Origin: Hyposmocoma kahamanoa
Taxonomy: Eukaryota; Arthropoda; Insecta; Lepidoptera; Cosmopterigidae
Reading direction: 5' to 3'
Assembly: GCF_003589595.1 (NCBI RefSeq)
Contig: NW_020654810.1
Coordinates: 10,893,207 to 10,957,206, forward strand
Length of the DNA: 64,000 nt
Notes under the pieces: model-generated
Database searches by the model: none
Told to the model about the DNA's origin: nothing
The model's input: only the letters and a program-made list of their open reading frames with translations
Position numbers and translations under genes: made by a program
In this document: piece after piece, positions 23,201-34,109 of the stretch
How positions within the stretch are numbered: position 1 is the stretch's first letter
How the letters are laid out: every line of letters begins with the position of its first letter

Positions 23201-26200
23201 CTTGCTAAAGTTGACCTTAATACGGTATTCATTATAATACTTTGAAAAACTATTTAAATCTACTTGCAGTTTCTCACAATCATCAGAGTTTGTGACATCA
23301 ATATACAAGGTTATTTGTAAAAGACTAACAACCTCGGAGGACTATATTACTAACATGATAAACAACAACTTTTGTTGCATGACTTTTTATAAAACATAGT
23401 AAATTTACCAAAAATAAACATTGAAGTTTTTTTTTACCATCTGACACTTTTTAAGTCCGTATTTGGTAGAATAAGTGACGTATTCTAGAACTCTACTCAA
23501 TGCTCAAGTCAAGATTTGAGTATGGTTTAAAGCACTCGAAATCATACTCAAGTCCCTGCCATTAGGGTCGTATTTCCAGTGCTTGTGTTTCCAATGCAAT
23601 CCTGACTTGAGCATTGAGTAGAGTTCTAGAATACGACTCTAGATTCATACGTGCAAGCGTCCTCCGCGAACCCCCGTGCTGCACAGAGTTATAACTGTTT
23701 AGATCTATTTAAATCTATTTATTTTAGTATAATCTAATGAAATTAAAATCTGATGAATTATTAAACTTCCTGGAACATGTTAGTAACATAGTCCTGCGAG
23801 GTTGATGTCACAAACTCTGATGATTGTGAGAAAATAACTCTGTATATTTTCGTATTATCAGCATACGTTAGGAAATCAGAGTTGTTGAAACATGTACCTA
23901 TAGACGTCGTACAGGTAAGCATTATCGAAAAGGGGATTAACAAGAGAACCTTGAGGTACTCCAAACGGGACGTCACCGGGTTAGAGCTGTACCTACCCAT
24001 GACCACAGCCTGCGAGCGATTTGTCAGATAGGACTCTATCCATCGAAGAAGGTCACCGCATTTTCTGAATTCATCAAATTTTTGGAACAGAATGATGTGA
24101 TCTACACGATCGAACGCTTTTTCAAAGTCTAAGTAGATCACATCAATGTACTTATGTTTCTCCATAGCAGAAAAAAGAAAACTAGTGAAAACGGTGAGAT
24201 TTGTGGTAGTCGAACGACGCTTATAAAACCATGTTGCTGCTCTGGAATCGCGTTAGCAATCATACCGTAAATATTCCTGAAAACAATGTGCTCAAAAATT
24301 TTATCAAAACAGCTCAAGATGAATATCTGTAGTTCTCCACTTGGCTTCTCAAGCCCTTCTTATGGCACTACATTTACTTCCTTCCATAATTTATTAATAT
24401 ATACATATATTGTAAAACCTAATGGTGTATCTTTATATTTCTAGCAAAAGTAACATCTTCAAGGAAGGAAAGAATCATAACATGTCCATCAAAGTAGAAT
24501 TTTTTTAAAGAATGTGCTGTATCGTGATGCTTTCATTTATTATTTTCTTATTTTTGCTGACCTTAAGTCAAACTTGTTTGTTCTATGAAATCAATATTCT
24601 ATTCAAAACTTACGAAAAATATTTTAAGGCAAAATATTCCTTGAATGTAATAATATCTCTAACAAAATATTGCTTTTTCTATTCATATTTCTATTCTGTT
24701 TCATTGTAATACTTAAATGCTATTTTTTGCACATACACAAAAAAATAAAATAATTAAGAAAAAATATAAACTTCATTTCATTTTTCTTGGTTATATTTGA
24801 GTCATCCGGCCAGATAGAAGGAATTATTTCTGAGTGTTCGATCTTTGCATCAATAATTATTATATTTAGGTATTTTCCCTGTGCTGTCTAAAATATTTGA
24901 AAGGGTGCTGGTCGATAGAAAGAGACCTATAATTGAATCCAGGAATCTAATTCCAAATTAGCAATTTGGTTTCCGAAAAAGAAGCAGTACTGTTCCATGG
25001 TCCTCCTTGACATCCAGCAAGTACTCAAATAAGATATGTCGTGCATGTCTGTTTTTCAAGTTGAATGAAAATTTACCTCATACATGCTATGTCATACTCA
25101 AATCGTACTCGGAAAATAGGATATTCTTCTTACAATATGGAGGAGCTCAGGGCTCAGTATTAGAACCCATTTTGTACACATTATTTGTGATGTACAAGAA
25201 ACTATAGAGTACTTACAGCAACACATGCAAATGATACCTTAGTACTTACCTGTGACATAAAACCTCAAGTTGCATTGCGTAAACTACAAGTTCACTTGAT
25301 AAACTGGACCTGTGGCTCTCAAAATGGAAGATCAAAGCCAGAACCTCAAAATCTTAACATGTAACATTTACACTGATTACATTGAAATTGCCCTGAAGTA
25401 AAAATGAACAACCAGACCTTACTTCATGTTAATACTGTTAAGTACCTGGAAGTGTATCTAGTTAGAAGACTAACATGAAGAGATCACATCAAAGCAAAAC
25501 GGGATATTTACTTGATATATTCCAAAATGGTGTACTAAATACCATAGTCCAATGAACTTGGTTTGTAAGAGCCCAGGAAATACATGACTATCTTGAAATG
25601 TGAACTATCAAATAGGAGATACTGACACATAAAGTATAAGTCACGACTATTAGTAAATACAAATGTATTGGCAAGACCTCTGGTTGATGAAAAGTATCCA
25701 GATGGCTTGAGTCATATGACATAAGTCAAGAATACCAGAAAGTTGAATCAGTAGAACACAATCAGCCATTTAATGACTAAGGAAGAAAAGAGTTACAGGA
25801 TGCTTTATTCCAAACTACATTAAACTATAGCACGGATCAGTTTATGGTTCAAGGACAGATCGCATATGGTTACAAGATAATAAATAAAAAATCTTGGTGT
25901 AGGTGAATGTGTGGTATTGAGAGCGCGCCAGTAATGAGAGCAGTGTCAAACTGGACTTTCCCAATGCTTGTATTTGCGCAAACGGCACTCCTATGTCTTC
26001 GTTAACATTTGACGAAGTTCATCTCCCACGGGCACCCCTGCAGACTTCGCCTTTAGTCGTATTTGGTTGTATGTTTTTAACTCTGCACTTATAAACACTG
26101 CCAAATTTCACCCATTTCCCGAACTGTAGGGTAATGGGAGCGAATGACATGTTTTAGTTTTATTCTTTTTAACGAAATATTATATTTTAGTTTCATATTT

Positions 26201-27337
26201 CTTCTGTGATTATCTACTACCCTGATATATAAAGCGTACATTCATAACTAATAAAAATTTAAATTGCATAAATTATGGGTTATATTTTTATTATCAATTT
26301 TCCTTAGTAGGCTCCTATTTCCCCACACTTCCCTATATGTATAAAGAAATACTTAAGGCTGTTGTATGGTCCCCATGCCTCTACTCGTAAGTCACAGTAA
26401 AGCTCTCTCACTATAAGGTGAATACAATTCACTGACAATTATACCAAAAAATTAACTGAGATTTATTAAGGATTATTTAGATCAGTAGCAAAATACAACT
26501 TGTAAAGTATCTTTAATTTATTTATATACATATAACTGAAATTAAATAATAAAGATTACTGCAATAATCAAAATGAAGTAGTCTCTTCAATACATAAAAC
26601 TGCATGCAAGAATAGGGTAATTAAAGATTTTTTTAATAGAGAAGCTTATACCTAATTACTAGAAACTGATGGAGGTAACCAACTGCTTTCAAAATATTTG
26701 GGAATTCAGAATCATACCTGCTAATTCTTTCAATACGTCCATAACTTCCTTTGTGGCAATGGTAGCATCAAAGTTCAAGAATGCATCTTCTAAAGCCTGA
26801 ATCAGTTCACCCCTCTTGTATGTATCTGTGTTTTTGATGAATTTGGGAAGATTCTGTGAACAGTACGTGGCTACTTCGGCACCGCCGTGACCGTCGTACA
26901 CCGCAAATAGAGAAGTGTTCACGTCGAAATCCAAGATTGTGTTGTGAGCATCCTACAACAAATTTAACATAGCAAAGTCACGGTCTCACGCTGTACATCA
27001 CTATAATTGCACCGTATCACATAGACTTTTAATGCTATTCATTGTTACAAATCATTATTAAGTACGGAGTTATTAAAATATGCACAAAAACAGAACATGG
27101 CAGTAGCCTCAGAAAGCGAAGCACATTGCCGGTTTCAGCAGTAATCGCAAAAACTCTCTATTCTGAAAACTATTGAGCATTTTAATCTTTTAACAAACCC
27201 GACAGTAATCAACGAAATAATATTACCTCTTGATTGACACGCCATCCCTGCATGGAGCTTGCGCCGCATTCTAATTTCTCATTTGCTTCATCACTAGACA
27301 CTTTTTCAGTAACTGGTTCAGACAAATACGCACCCAT
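14300..27337 (-). CDS. PPM1G: PP2C-family protein phosphatase 1G, ten exons
   Basis: Exons: 27337-27227, 26952-26718, 19553-19462, 17234-17111, 16835-16654, 16258-16012, 15750-15529, 15301-15167, 15037-14628, 14542-14300. Joined they give 2001 nt, 666 residues, with all phases agreeing. It is a Mg/Mn-dependent Ser/Thr phosphatase; in mammals the nuclear enzyme acts on splicing factors and histone H2A-H2B. The N-terminus ([19 protein letters not shown]) matches PPM1G. Metal-site residues: D57-G58 of VYDGHGG, D554 of ACDGIW, D604 of GCDNMT; further PP2C motifs are AGDSRC (458-463) and SRAIGD (509-514). As in PPM1G the domain is split by a long insert (about 117-450), Ser-rich then strongly acidic. 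The tail KRQKVDD may be a nuclear signal. It is longer than human (546), mostly in the insert. Intron 2 (7164 bp) and intron 3 (2227 bp) are swollen by transposons. Confidence 0.97.
17437..17659 (+). mobile_element. tRNA-headed SINE, family C, copy 1
   Basis: The head resembles a tRNA with an A box near GGCCGAACGGTTACC and a B box at GGTTCGATTCC. It is followed by a unique body (ATTTATTTCTCTCGTGAGTT, GGTTGTCTATGTGTGTGTCC) and a (TTA)n tail. It is inserted in the 5' untranslated part of the mariner element. Other copies: 54197-54415 (minus), 57473-57664 and 58500-58716 (plus). Confidence 0.92.
17719..18791 (+). pseudogene. Broken mariner transposase (DD34D)
   Basis: The frame starts [19 protein letters not shown] and reads through HTH domains, the linker WVPRML and the first catalytic aspartate ([11 protein letters not shown]). 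It shifts frame near 18262, resumes at [17 protein letters not shown], is interrupted by an in-frame TAA within a 24-bp insertion near 18450, and then continues through [11 protein letters not shown] (second Asp) and [13 protein letters not shown] (third Asp, 34 residues later) to the natural end at 18791. One frameshift and one stop-bearing insertion mean it cannot make transposase as it stands. Confidence 0.93.
20100..20575. repeat. Fragments of dispersed families D and B in PPM1G intron 2
   Basis: Positions 20106-20260 are a diverged copy of family D (ATCGAGTTCTTAGGTTGTCGC, then GGACCTGTAAAG and TTTGGTTTATTTG). Positions 20515-20575 are an inverted short piece of family B. The rest of 19620-21180 shows no coding signal. 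Confidence 0.6.
21188..22479. mobile_element. GC-rich outer retroelement flanked by 13-bp duplication
   Basis: TCAGAGATGGACA occurs at 21188-21200 and again at 22467-22479, consistent with a target-site duplication around an inserted element. The element body (21201-21619 and 22388-22466) is much more GC-rich than its surroundings and was later split by another insertion. Its family is not recognised. Confidence 0.6.
21634..22373 (+). mobile_element. 5'-truncated R1-like LINE with poly(A) tail and 14-bp TSD
   Basis: Flanked by GGCCTGGACGCCCT at 21620-21633 and 22374-22387, with 18 A's at 22356-22373. These are the marks of target-primed reverse transcription. It encodes the end of a LINE polyprotein (about 21634-22053): [16 protein letters not shown], then a zinc-knuckle-like [18 protein letters not shown], ending in an Arg-rich tail ([12 protein letters not shown]). 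About 300 bp of GC-rich 3' UTR follow. The type resembles R1-clade elements of Lepidoptera. The flanking open frame continues by chance into the host sequence upstream. Confidence 0.85.
22617..22873. mobile_element. Foldback MITE
   Basis: About 257 bp, almost entirely two inverted arms of roughly 95-100 bp. They share GGAAGAATGGCATAA, ATTAGATACAGAAAAATA and ACCCACATCC, around a short loop. There is no coding capacity. It lies in PPM1G intron 2. Confidence 0.85.
23271..23832. repeat. Inverted duplication inside the LINE remnant
   Basis: Positions 23271-23301 and 23802-23832 are exact 31-bp reverse complements (core ATCAGAGTTTGTGACATCAA). Outside a 28-bp interruption the match continues with mismatches (CTCGGAGGACTATATTACTAA versus CTCGCAGGACTATGTTACTAA, paraphrased from the two arms). 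It looks like the junction of an inverted segment. Confidence 0.8.
23475..23640. mobile_element. MITE family M1, copy 2
   Basis: The ends match 7088-7303: TCTAGAACTCTACTCAATGC on the left and its inverse on the right. The interior is shorter and rearranged, about 166 bp in all. It is embedded in the disrupted LINE. Confidence 0.82.
24880..25900 (+). pseudogene. Second Jockey-type LINE remnant in PPM1G intron 2
   Basis: The plus strand carries [16 protein letters not shown], a stop, [11 protein letters not shown], and after a deletion [14 protein letters not shown] (the G.PQGS.L.P box). Scattered matches to the thumb region follow ([20 protein letters not shown]). Many stops and indels. Host intron sequence from 24360 to 24880 and 25900 to 26650 shows no gene. 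Confidence 0.75.
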
Positions 27338-27680
27338 AATGGAATGTTAGGTACATTAAATGTAATTTTATCATAAAACAACCAATTTGAGGCGCCAATT
27401 TTCACCCAAAAACCACACAAGCGGCAAGCTGCCCACCACGGTCAGTCAAGACTTCCATAGACAATAGACATTTTTTTAGAAGAAAGATGAGAAAACGGAA
27501 CAAATTTAGTTGCCAGCATCTTATTACAATTTGCCTATCAATTTTCGTATCATGTTTGCCAGAGTGTAAGTACGCGTATGTGCTGTGCAAATTTTTGACT
27601 GAAAATACGTGTCGTATTTTCTCATATACTACTTTTTGAGTGGTAATATTAAACTTCAAACCGATCAGTAGGTAGCACAT

Positions 27681-27812
27681 ACCATCAATAATGATCATCA
27701 ATCCGTTTATACGTCCCACTGATGGGCACGAGTCTCCTCTCAGGCGAGGGCTTAATGCCATAGTTCGTAACGCCGCGCGCCGGCCCCAATAATAATAATA
27801 GTAATAATAACA
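27681..27812 (-). mobile_element. SINE tail (family F) plus AAT microsatellite
   Basis: On the minus strand the piece reads CGCCTGAGAGGAGACTCGTG, then CCCATCAGTGGGACGTATA and a GATGAT-like tail, the same 3' module as 54417-54591. A short (AAT)n run follows at 27787-27812. It lies about 350 bp upstream of the PPM1G start codon. Confidence 0.75.
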
Positions 27813-28002
27813 AATGGCTCAAACCAGCTCACAAGTTGAGAAAAATAAAGTAAATAACAATAATAATTTTATATTATAAAACTGTGTACAAGAAGACAAA
27901 AATAAATAAAAAGTACTAAATGCATTGTTATTATTTGGATTGAATCTGTATTTTATTATTTTATTTAGTGTAGTGACTATTTGAAGTAGTTTTTTTAAAG
28001 TT

Positions 28003-28330
28003 TATTTATTTTCCATTTTTAGTAAATATAGGCAGGTAAATAGCGTAATGTTTAGTTAAGTACTTGTACTAAACATTGGACGGTACTGCATTTTGTGATT
28101 TAGAAGTAGGTAAATAAATTTTTCTGATCCGACGACATGATGCAAAGGCATCACAGCAGTAAAATTGAAGGCATTAAGAGAATTGTCTTAATCTTTCCAT
28201 TCAGGTCTTTGAATCTAGTGTGATCGCCTTATCAGATTCTGACTTGGTGACAATGGGAGCACCTCGAGAGTACACCCTGTCAAAGATGAAAGAATGTACA
28301 AAATCGGTCTAAAACTAGGTACGCTACACT
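28003..28330. repeat. Dispersed repeats upstream of the SLC22 remnant
   Basis: Positions 28003-28075 match 61999-62075 (CCATTTTTAGTAAATAT, GTTTAGTTAAGTAC). Positions 28225-28320 are family E (GACAATGGGAGCACCTCGAG), also at 63035-63160 and 63183-63335. Positions 28331-29240 hold only the hairpin listed separately. Confidence 0.7.
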
Positions 28331-28593
28331 ACTTTGATTCACGCATCAAAGTGTCCTAAGCGATTAATCAAAGTATCCAACAGGTGGGACAGAATTGAAT
28401 AGTTGCCATTCAATTGTTCAATGCTATTTAAGAAAAAAATATTAAATTAGTAATGTTTATTAGTTACATTATCAATTAGGCAAAAAATATTCATTATAAT
28501 ATGTTCAAATTAAAGTTGAAAAAAATGTACGAATCTGCCCCGCTTCCCCATAGCTTAATTTTTTTAATGATGAATTTTTTAATAATTCAAAGT

Positions 28594-28683
28594 AACTACC
28601 GCGTTTGCGTTAAGATATTTATTTAGATTTTATTTTTATATTTATAAGGTTTAAATTAAAATCGTAACGCAAACGCGGTAGTT
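28594..28683. repeat. 90-bp hairpin with perfect 19-bp arms
   Basis: Arms 28594-28612 and 28665-28683 (AACTACCGCGTTTGCGTTA and its inverse) flank a 52-bp AT-rich loop. It is probably a MITE remnant. Confidence 0.88.
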
Positions 28684-29639
28684 AAGTTTACATATTTGAA
28701 AACTCACACTAAGGCATCAGATTTTTTAGAAGAGGTAACTCAATTTTTTGTCATGCGCGACCCATGCTTAAAAAGTTTTGGAAACGTTATTGAAATCATC
28801 ATCATTATTAAATGTATGCTAAGTATATAGGAAATTAAAAGGTATGTATATAGTTTCATTGGAAATTTGTACAGGTACGAGGAAGAATTTTTTTTTTTGA
28901 TAAAGTTCTTGATGATGTACGAGTACTATAAAGATTTGTGTTATTTATCCTAATGTTTGTTTATACGTCTATTTCTAGTGAGGTTTGGTGCATGTGGCTG
29001 TCGCTTAAACAAATTAATAGACAATGTAAAGAATTACCTACTGATTTGCGTTATCTACAGTTAATAACACCAAGATAAAGAATACTTGTGTAATTAAATT
29101 GTTAGAAGTCCTTCAAAAAGACCGCGTGTTTGAACTTTCATTTTTATTACGTTATAAATGAAATATTTACATTTTTTAAAAGAGTAGCTTTTCCGCATTA
29201 CGTTCTTGCCTAATAACATTTTTATTTTGTAAATTAAATTATGGAATCAGCATATGACCGAGCTCTCAGTAAGTGGGAACCAATGGAAAATTTCAGAAAA
29301 ACTTTGATATTATTTATAATGTGGTTTTGATGATAATATGGTCTATGGTTTTTATAAACAATATTTTAGCTCTTGTAATAATACCACATCACTGTGAGCT
29401 TCCGTCAAAGCCGAAAACATTAGCGATTATTCATGGAAGCTCAAATATTTGCCAACGTGGTGGGTCGCATTACATAAATTTATTTTAGCGACGTAAAATC
29501 TATGCTACAAACTTTTCTTTGTTATAGAACTGAAAATGCTAATGGACAAAAAATATTTAGCAGTTGTTCAATGTATGTGAATCCTATGAACAGTAATTTT
29601 AATTTTTTAATTTAATTTATTTATTTCAGACATTCAATC

Positions 29640-32035
29640 CATAATATGTGTTAGTAGAAGTACTTAAAAAACTAGTGTTAGACTTTACCTACGCTAGTTT
29701 ACAAAGTTAAATTAATCAATTATATAAATCAAAATAAAACATATAAAATATAAATTAAAAAGCTTTTCAATATTATAAATTTAAGTTATAAAAAATTAAT
29801 ATCAGTAACATACATAAATTAACATCAAAAATATAAAAACCAAATTAATCAAATTCAAATTGTTACCTAATAATATATATATAGCATGCAATTTATATAA
29901 ACCTATTAGGTCGGCCTGGAACCGGAATGCTCAATGTGTATTTTCGTCCAGTGCCGCATTATTGGACAGTCCAGATCCATTCTCGACGCGAAAAGCTTCA
30001 GGTATGTATTGGAGCTGCCCCGCACCCGCCGCATCAGGGACGCGACTCGCTTGCGAATTATTGCCGAAAAGCAGTCTATCTGTGCGTCCGCGAACATCCC
30101 TGACGCGCTGCAATACGGTGGCAGACCCATCAAAGCCCTGAACGCATTATTGTATTGGGTGCGCAGGGCAGTATAGGACTTCTTCGTATATTTGGCCCAT
30201 AGGCCGCACGTGTAAAACGACTGACAATACGCTCTGAATAGTGTAGCCTTAACTTGTTCAGTACACCGTGCAAACCTACGAACCAGCATATTTGCGCGAA
30301 CTGACAGAGCCCTGCGCTCCCTCTCTATATCCAAACCATCATCTAGCGTCTCGGTAACCCAATGTCCCAAATACTTAAAACTAGTAACTTGCGAAAGCAC
30401 ACTACCATTCAAATATACTGGTGGGACGCGGGTGTATGTATTTAGGCCCGCTTTAAATAACATAAACTTGCTTTTAGTGGCATTATACTTAAGTCCATGT
30501 GCCAACGCATAACACTCACAAATCGCCAGTAACTTTCTGAGGGCGCTGATCGATGGGCTCAGCAATACCATGTCGTCCGCGTAACTGATGTTGTTTACAA
30601 ACACACCATCAACCGAGCAGCCGACACGAGCATCTCCGAGCCCACAAATCAAGCGGTTTCTGTACAGGCTGAAAAGGGTCGGAGAAGTCAGCCCGCCTTG
30701 CCTTACGCCACATTCCAGCCCGTACACATCCGACAGTGCCCTGACCATTTCACAACATTGCTCTGATTACCGTACCAGTATTTCAGTAGGGATCCGAGCT
30801 CAGGAGGCAGGTCAGTATCACTCGCTAACTTCTGCCACAGCCTGTCATACACCACCAAATCAAAAGCCTTAGATAAGTCTAGAAAACAGGCGTAGACAGG
30901 CGTGTTTCTATCCGTGTAGTACTGAACGGTGTGTTTAAGATTCAATATGGCCGCTTCAGTCGAAAGCCCAGTTCTAAAACCGAACTGAGCATCATTTAAC
31001 TTTAGATTCTGTCGCAATTGAATGTCAATCACACCGTCCAGCACCTTGGCTATTATAGTTGCAAGTGATATTGGCCTATAATTGCTTATACTAGACAAAT
31101 CCCCAGTCTTATTCTTAATTATGGGAACAACCACAGTTTTCATCATAGCTTGTGGCAGATATGAGTGGCTAACGCAAAAAGAGTATAGCATGGCGAGCAC
31201 CCTCGATAAGTGAACGCCCGCGTGCTGTAGGTGCTCTACGCTGAGCGCGTCATGACCGGGGGATTTCCCTCGCTTCATGTCCCTCACCACTCTCTTAACC
31301 TCCTTAGCCGTGACGCGCCTAGTAGGTTCTCCAATGTTTTTCTCACTCAACTCCATTGTAACCTTGGCAGGACCTAACGTAGAGCATATTTTAAAATGTT
31401 TCCTAAACTGGTTGGCGATCTAGACAGGATCATTAATGCCCTCTACACTCACAGGGACACTCCGCTTCGGATTCAACTTGTTGGTTTCTTTCCAAAATTT
31501 ACTGAAATCTTTGGCCATATGCCGAGTCGCTAAAATATCCATTTTAATCTGGTTCTCATTGTCCTCACACCATTTAAGCTTACTTTTGAATATTTTACGT
31601 GAGTTTCGCATTAATTCATATATATGTCCTGACGTGGGCCTGCCGTGAGCTACCCAATCCTGAAACCGAAGCCGAGCTTCCCCATGTACTAGTTTAACAT
31701 GCTTATTCCAACCTGTTACATATAACTTTTTCTTTTTAACGTTTTTATTAATACTATTATTATTACTTAAGGCTGCGGCATTTCTTAAAGTTTCTACTAT
31801 TTTGTTATAAATGTTATCAATTATTTGTCTATGCTCTAAATTATTACAAATTACGTCAGAACAATTTCTAAACTCAGCAGGAAAATCAATATCACGCAAG
31901 CCAGCTGCACATATCTGCCTATATTGATTTATCTGCTCAGCATTTCTTTCTCCCCATATAGCACTATCCGGCACAAAGTCTTTTTGTATTGTCTTCGGCA
32001 CTAAAATAAAACAAAGTAAGTAATGAAACAAAGGG
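29640..32035 (-). mobile_element. Non-LTR retrotransposon, reverse-transcriptase region, three frames
   Basis: Three consecutive frames on minus (32031-31420, 31356-30703, 30748-29906) join as one LINE open frame with two breaks. Motifs: SNYRPISLATIIAKVLDGVI, FGFRTGLSTEAAI, FLDLSKAFDLV, GVRQGGLTSPTLFSLY, NNISYADDMVLLSP (intact YADD), then the thumb region FKYLGHWVTETLDDG and CTEQVKATLFRAYCQSFYTC. No endonuclease domain was seen, so it is 5'-truncated; clade uncertain (Jockey/CR1-like). It lies in the SLC22 remnant in opposite orientation and is younger-looking than the other LINE fragments. A related fragment is at 41425-41635. Confidence 0.9.
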
Positions 32036-32556
32036 TAAAATATACAAAAATTGTATGTTAGTATGTTAGAAGTTCAGTTAAGGAAATTTTTACTTTTGAA
32101 TATTTCAAAATTTATTTTCAGAGTGTCAAAAATATCCCTTCCCCGTCCCTTCAAAAAATAATTGGGTATGTGATGAAGAATTGAAGGCGGGAAATATTTT
32201 TGCTTACATGAGAATAGGGGAACTCATTGCATCCATAATATTTGGATGGTTTAGTGATACGTATGTGTAATTTTGAAGTCGAAATCATACAATTGGTTTA
32301 TTAACTACTGAAAAGCTTGTGCTGGTTGATAGTTAGTTTGAATAAATAAATTAATATAGAATAAATAAATATAATGTGGACGTAGCGCAATGACTTCGTT
32401 TTGTTTTCAACAGAGAAGCCATTATTTGAAGTACCTTCCTAGTGTAGAAAATAATCAATCCATGTTCATACCTCGTTATTCTCAAATGATGAACAAAAAA
32501 CATAAATAAAAGATCTAATGGTATTGAAGTTTAGTATAATATTTACGTGTTTACAT

Positions 32557-32755
32557 ATATGGTCGTCGCCCTACGTACATCATAGCTCTATTCCCAGCTA
32601 TCCTCAGACGTATCATAGCTTTACTTGCAAGCCAGTCATATTTCCTTTTTGTGTGTGGTTGCGTCACAGCTAGTCTCCCGTCTTGGTCTGCAACACAAAG
32701 TACCTCAGTAATATCCGTCGAAATATCTTCCTCTCCCTCAAAGACGAACTATAAC
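32557..32755 (-). CDS. Unrecognised coding-like exon on the strand opposite the SLC22 remnant
   Basis: An open frame of about 66 residues beginning FVFEGEEDISTDITEVL, continuing VADQDGRLAV and ending MIRLRIAGNRAMMYVGRRPY before TAA. It is preceded on minus by GAAGTAGTTATAG, which could be a splice acceptor, so it may be a terminal exon. Composition is protein-like (charged, no low complexity). No partner exon was found nearby. It could be a retro-copied piece of a gene elsewhere. I do not recognise the family. Confidence 0.35.
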
Positions 32756-34103
32756 TACTTCACTAAGATTTGCTGCTTTTAGTTCCAGTGTTTGTATAAT
32801 GGCATTATTATATTGGTGGTTGAGAGAATGGAAACTTTTTCTAGCCTTAACTATAGCAATGAGTCTGCCTCATTTATTATTATCGTAGTACGACAATTAT
32901 AATGACGATTGTATTCATTTTACCTTTAAAGTGTGATGAATTGTCTGAACTTAATCATTTACATTACAGGAAAATTATTGAGTCTCCTCGCTGGCTCTGG
33001 ATTGAAGGAAGATCGAATGAATGTGTATGACAGCTAAGAACAATAGCAAAATATAATTAGAGAAAATTAAACCTGGAAGCGGAAAAAGATCTTCATATAT
33101 ATTCCACTATTCGTAATTCTAAAACATTTGGACCACTAGCTTTATTTTTCGTGTGGAAGATAGCATTGATGCTAACGCATCGAATACTGTTTTGCAATTG
33201 ATAATGTGGTAATTATAGATTTTTCGCTTTCGTGGATATTCGCTGGACTATTGTTACCATTAGGCATACCGTGGTGAGGAACCTATAACTAGTGATTATC
33301 TAGAAATGCGGTAATTAATTTAAAGATATGCATTATATATACCTATTCACACTACTTTGAGAATGCTTGTTGTTATTAGGTATGTATATGAACATTTTAA
33401 AGTTTAATTTCAGGATAAGCGTTTCCATGCTGCCATGACGTTTTAATAATGAGTTCAGGTTGAAAAGTGGATGTTAATCCATTCTTAGAGTTCGCTTGGC
33501 AATCAGCTGCTGAAATACTTGCCAATATTGTTGGAGCGCAGTTTGCAGAAAATTTGGTCGTCACTACACTGGCGGGATTGCCTACTTCAAAAGTGTGTAT
33601 ATTTCTCAAAAGTTTGAAATGTGTTTGTTATCTGTCTCTATATTTTTTTCGCAAATTATGTTTATTATGTTTGCAAATTAGAAAAATAAATTATTCCAGT
33701 ATACTTTGTTGAGTAGCAGAGTAATGACACGTACCAACCAATTACGTATACTATATATTTATCCAATCTTGTTATACTATATAAATTCAATCATATCATA
33801 TTCTAATAATATAAAACTCTTTTTCTCGGAAATGAGTCTTATGTTTAATTTCAAGGACTTAGCTTACTTAGGACAGGATATTAGCTCATATTTCTATAAC
33901 AGGATTAGTCTCGTCTTTATTGATTCCTGAAACTTTGAAAGCCTATTTGCCAGAAACTATTGAAGATGCCTTAATTTTCGGAACGAAAAAGAAACACCGA
34001 TACTCATCTGAATTAACTTCAAATCCAACATTTGTACAGAAGCAAGATGAACAGAAAGATGAAAACTGATTATTATATTTGAATCGTATATAATTGTCTC
34101 TTT

Positions 34104-34109
34104 AATAAA
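34104..34109 (+). terminator. Poly(A) signal of the SLC22-like remnant
   Basis: AATAAA lies 35 bp after the terminal TGA of the SLC22-like sequence, so the 3' end of the ancestral gene is preserved. Confidence 0.6.

Larger units (their letters stand above)
22930..24350 (-). pseudogene. Jockey-type LINE reverse transcriptase remnant, internally inverted
   Basis: Reading on minus from 24350: [22 protein letters not shown], a frameshift, then [14 protein letters not shown], a degenerate GVPQGS-like motif near 23950 and [12 protein letters not shown] (the YADD box with D to N). After a 23.3-23.8 kb disruption it resumes with [18 protein letters not shown] sequence and [10 protein letters not shown]. 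Multiple frameshifts and stops make it dead. The disruption contains MITE M1 copy 2 and an inverted duplication. Confidence 0.85.
29241..34069 (+). pseudogene. SLC22-like organic-ion transporter, decayed
   Basis: Pieces in order: 29241-~29460 (MESAYDRALSK, frameshift at ~29272, then a first membrane helix YNVVLMIIWSMVFINNILALVI and a HHCELP loop with a second likely shift), 29531-~29612 (ENANGQKIFSSCSMYVNP), 32122-32260 (WVCDEELKAGNIFAYMRIGE, then ASIIFGWFSD), 32970-33212 (IIESPRWLWIEGRSNECV with in-frame TGA and TAG), ~33470-33600 (NPFLEFAWQSAAEILANI) and 33903-34069 (LLIPETLKAYLPETIEDA, ending TGA). These are recognisable SLC22 landmarks: large first extracellular loop, WVCD, ESPRW, PETL..LP.T.EDA. 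Several central membrane exons are missing between 32260 and 32970. A LINE sits between pieces two and three. A pseudogene is the simplest reading; assembly error could explain single frameshifts but not everything. Confidence 0.8.
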
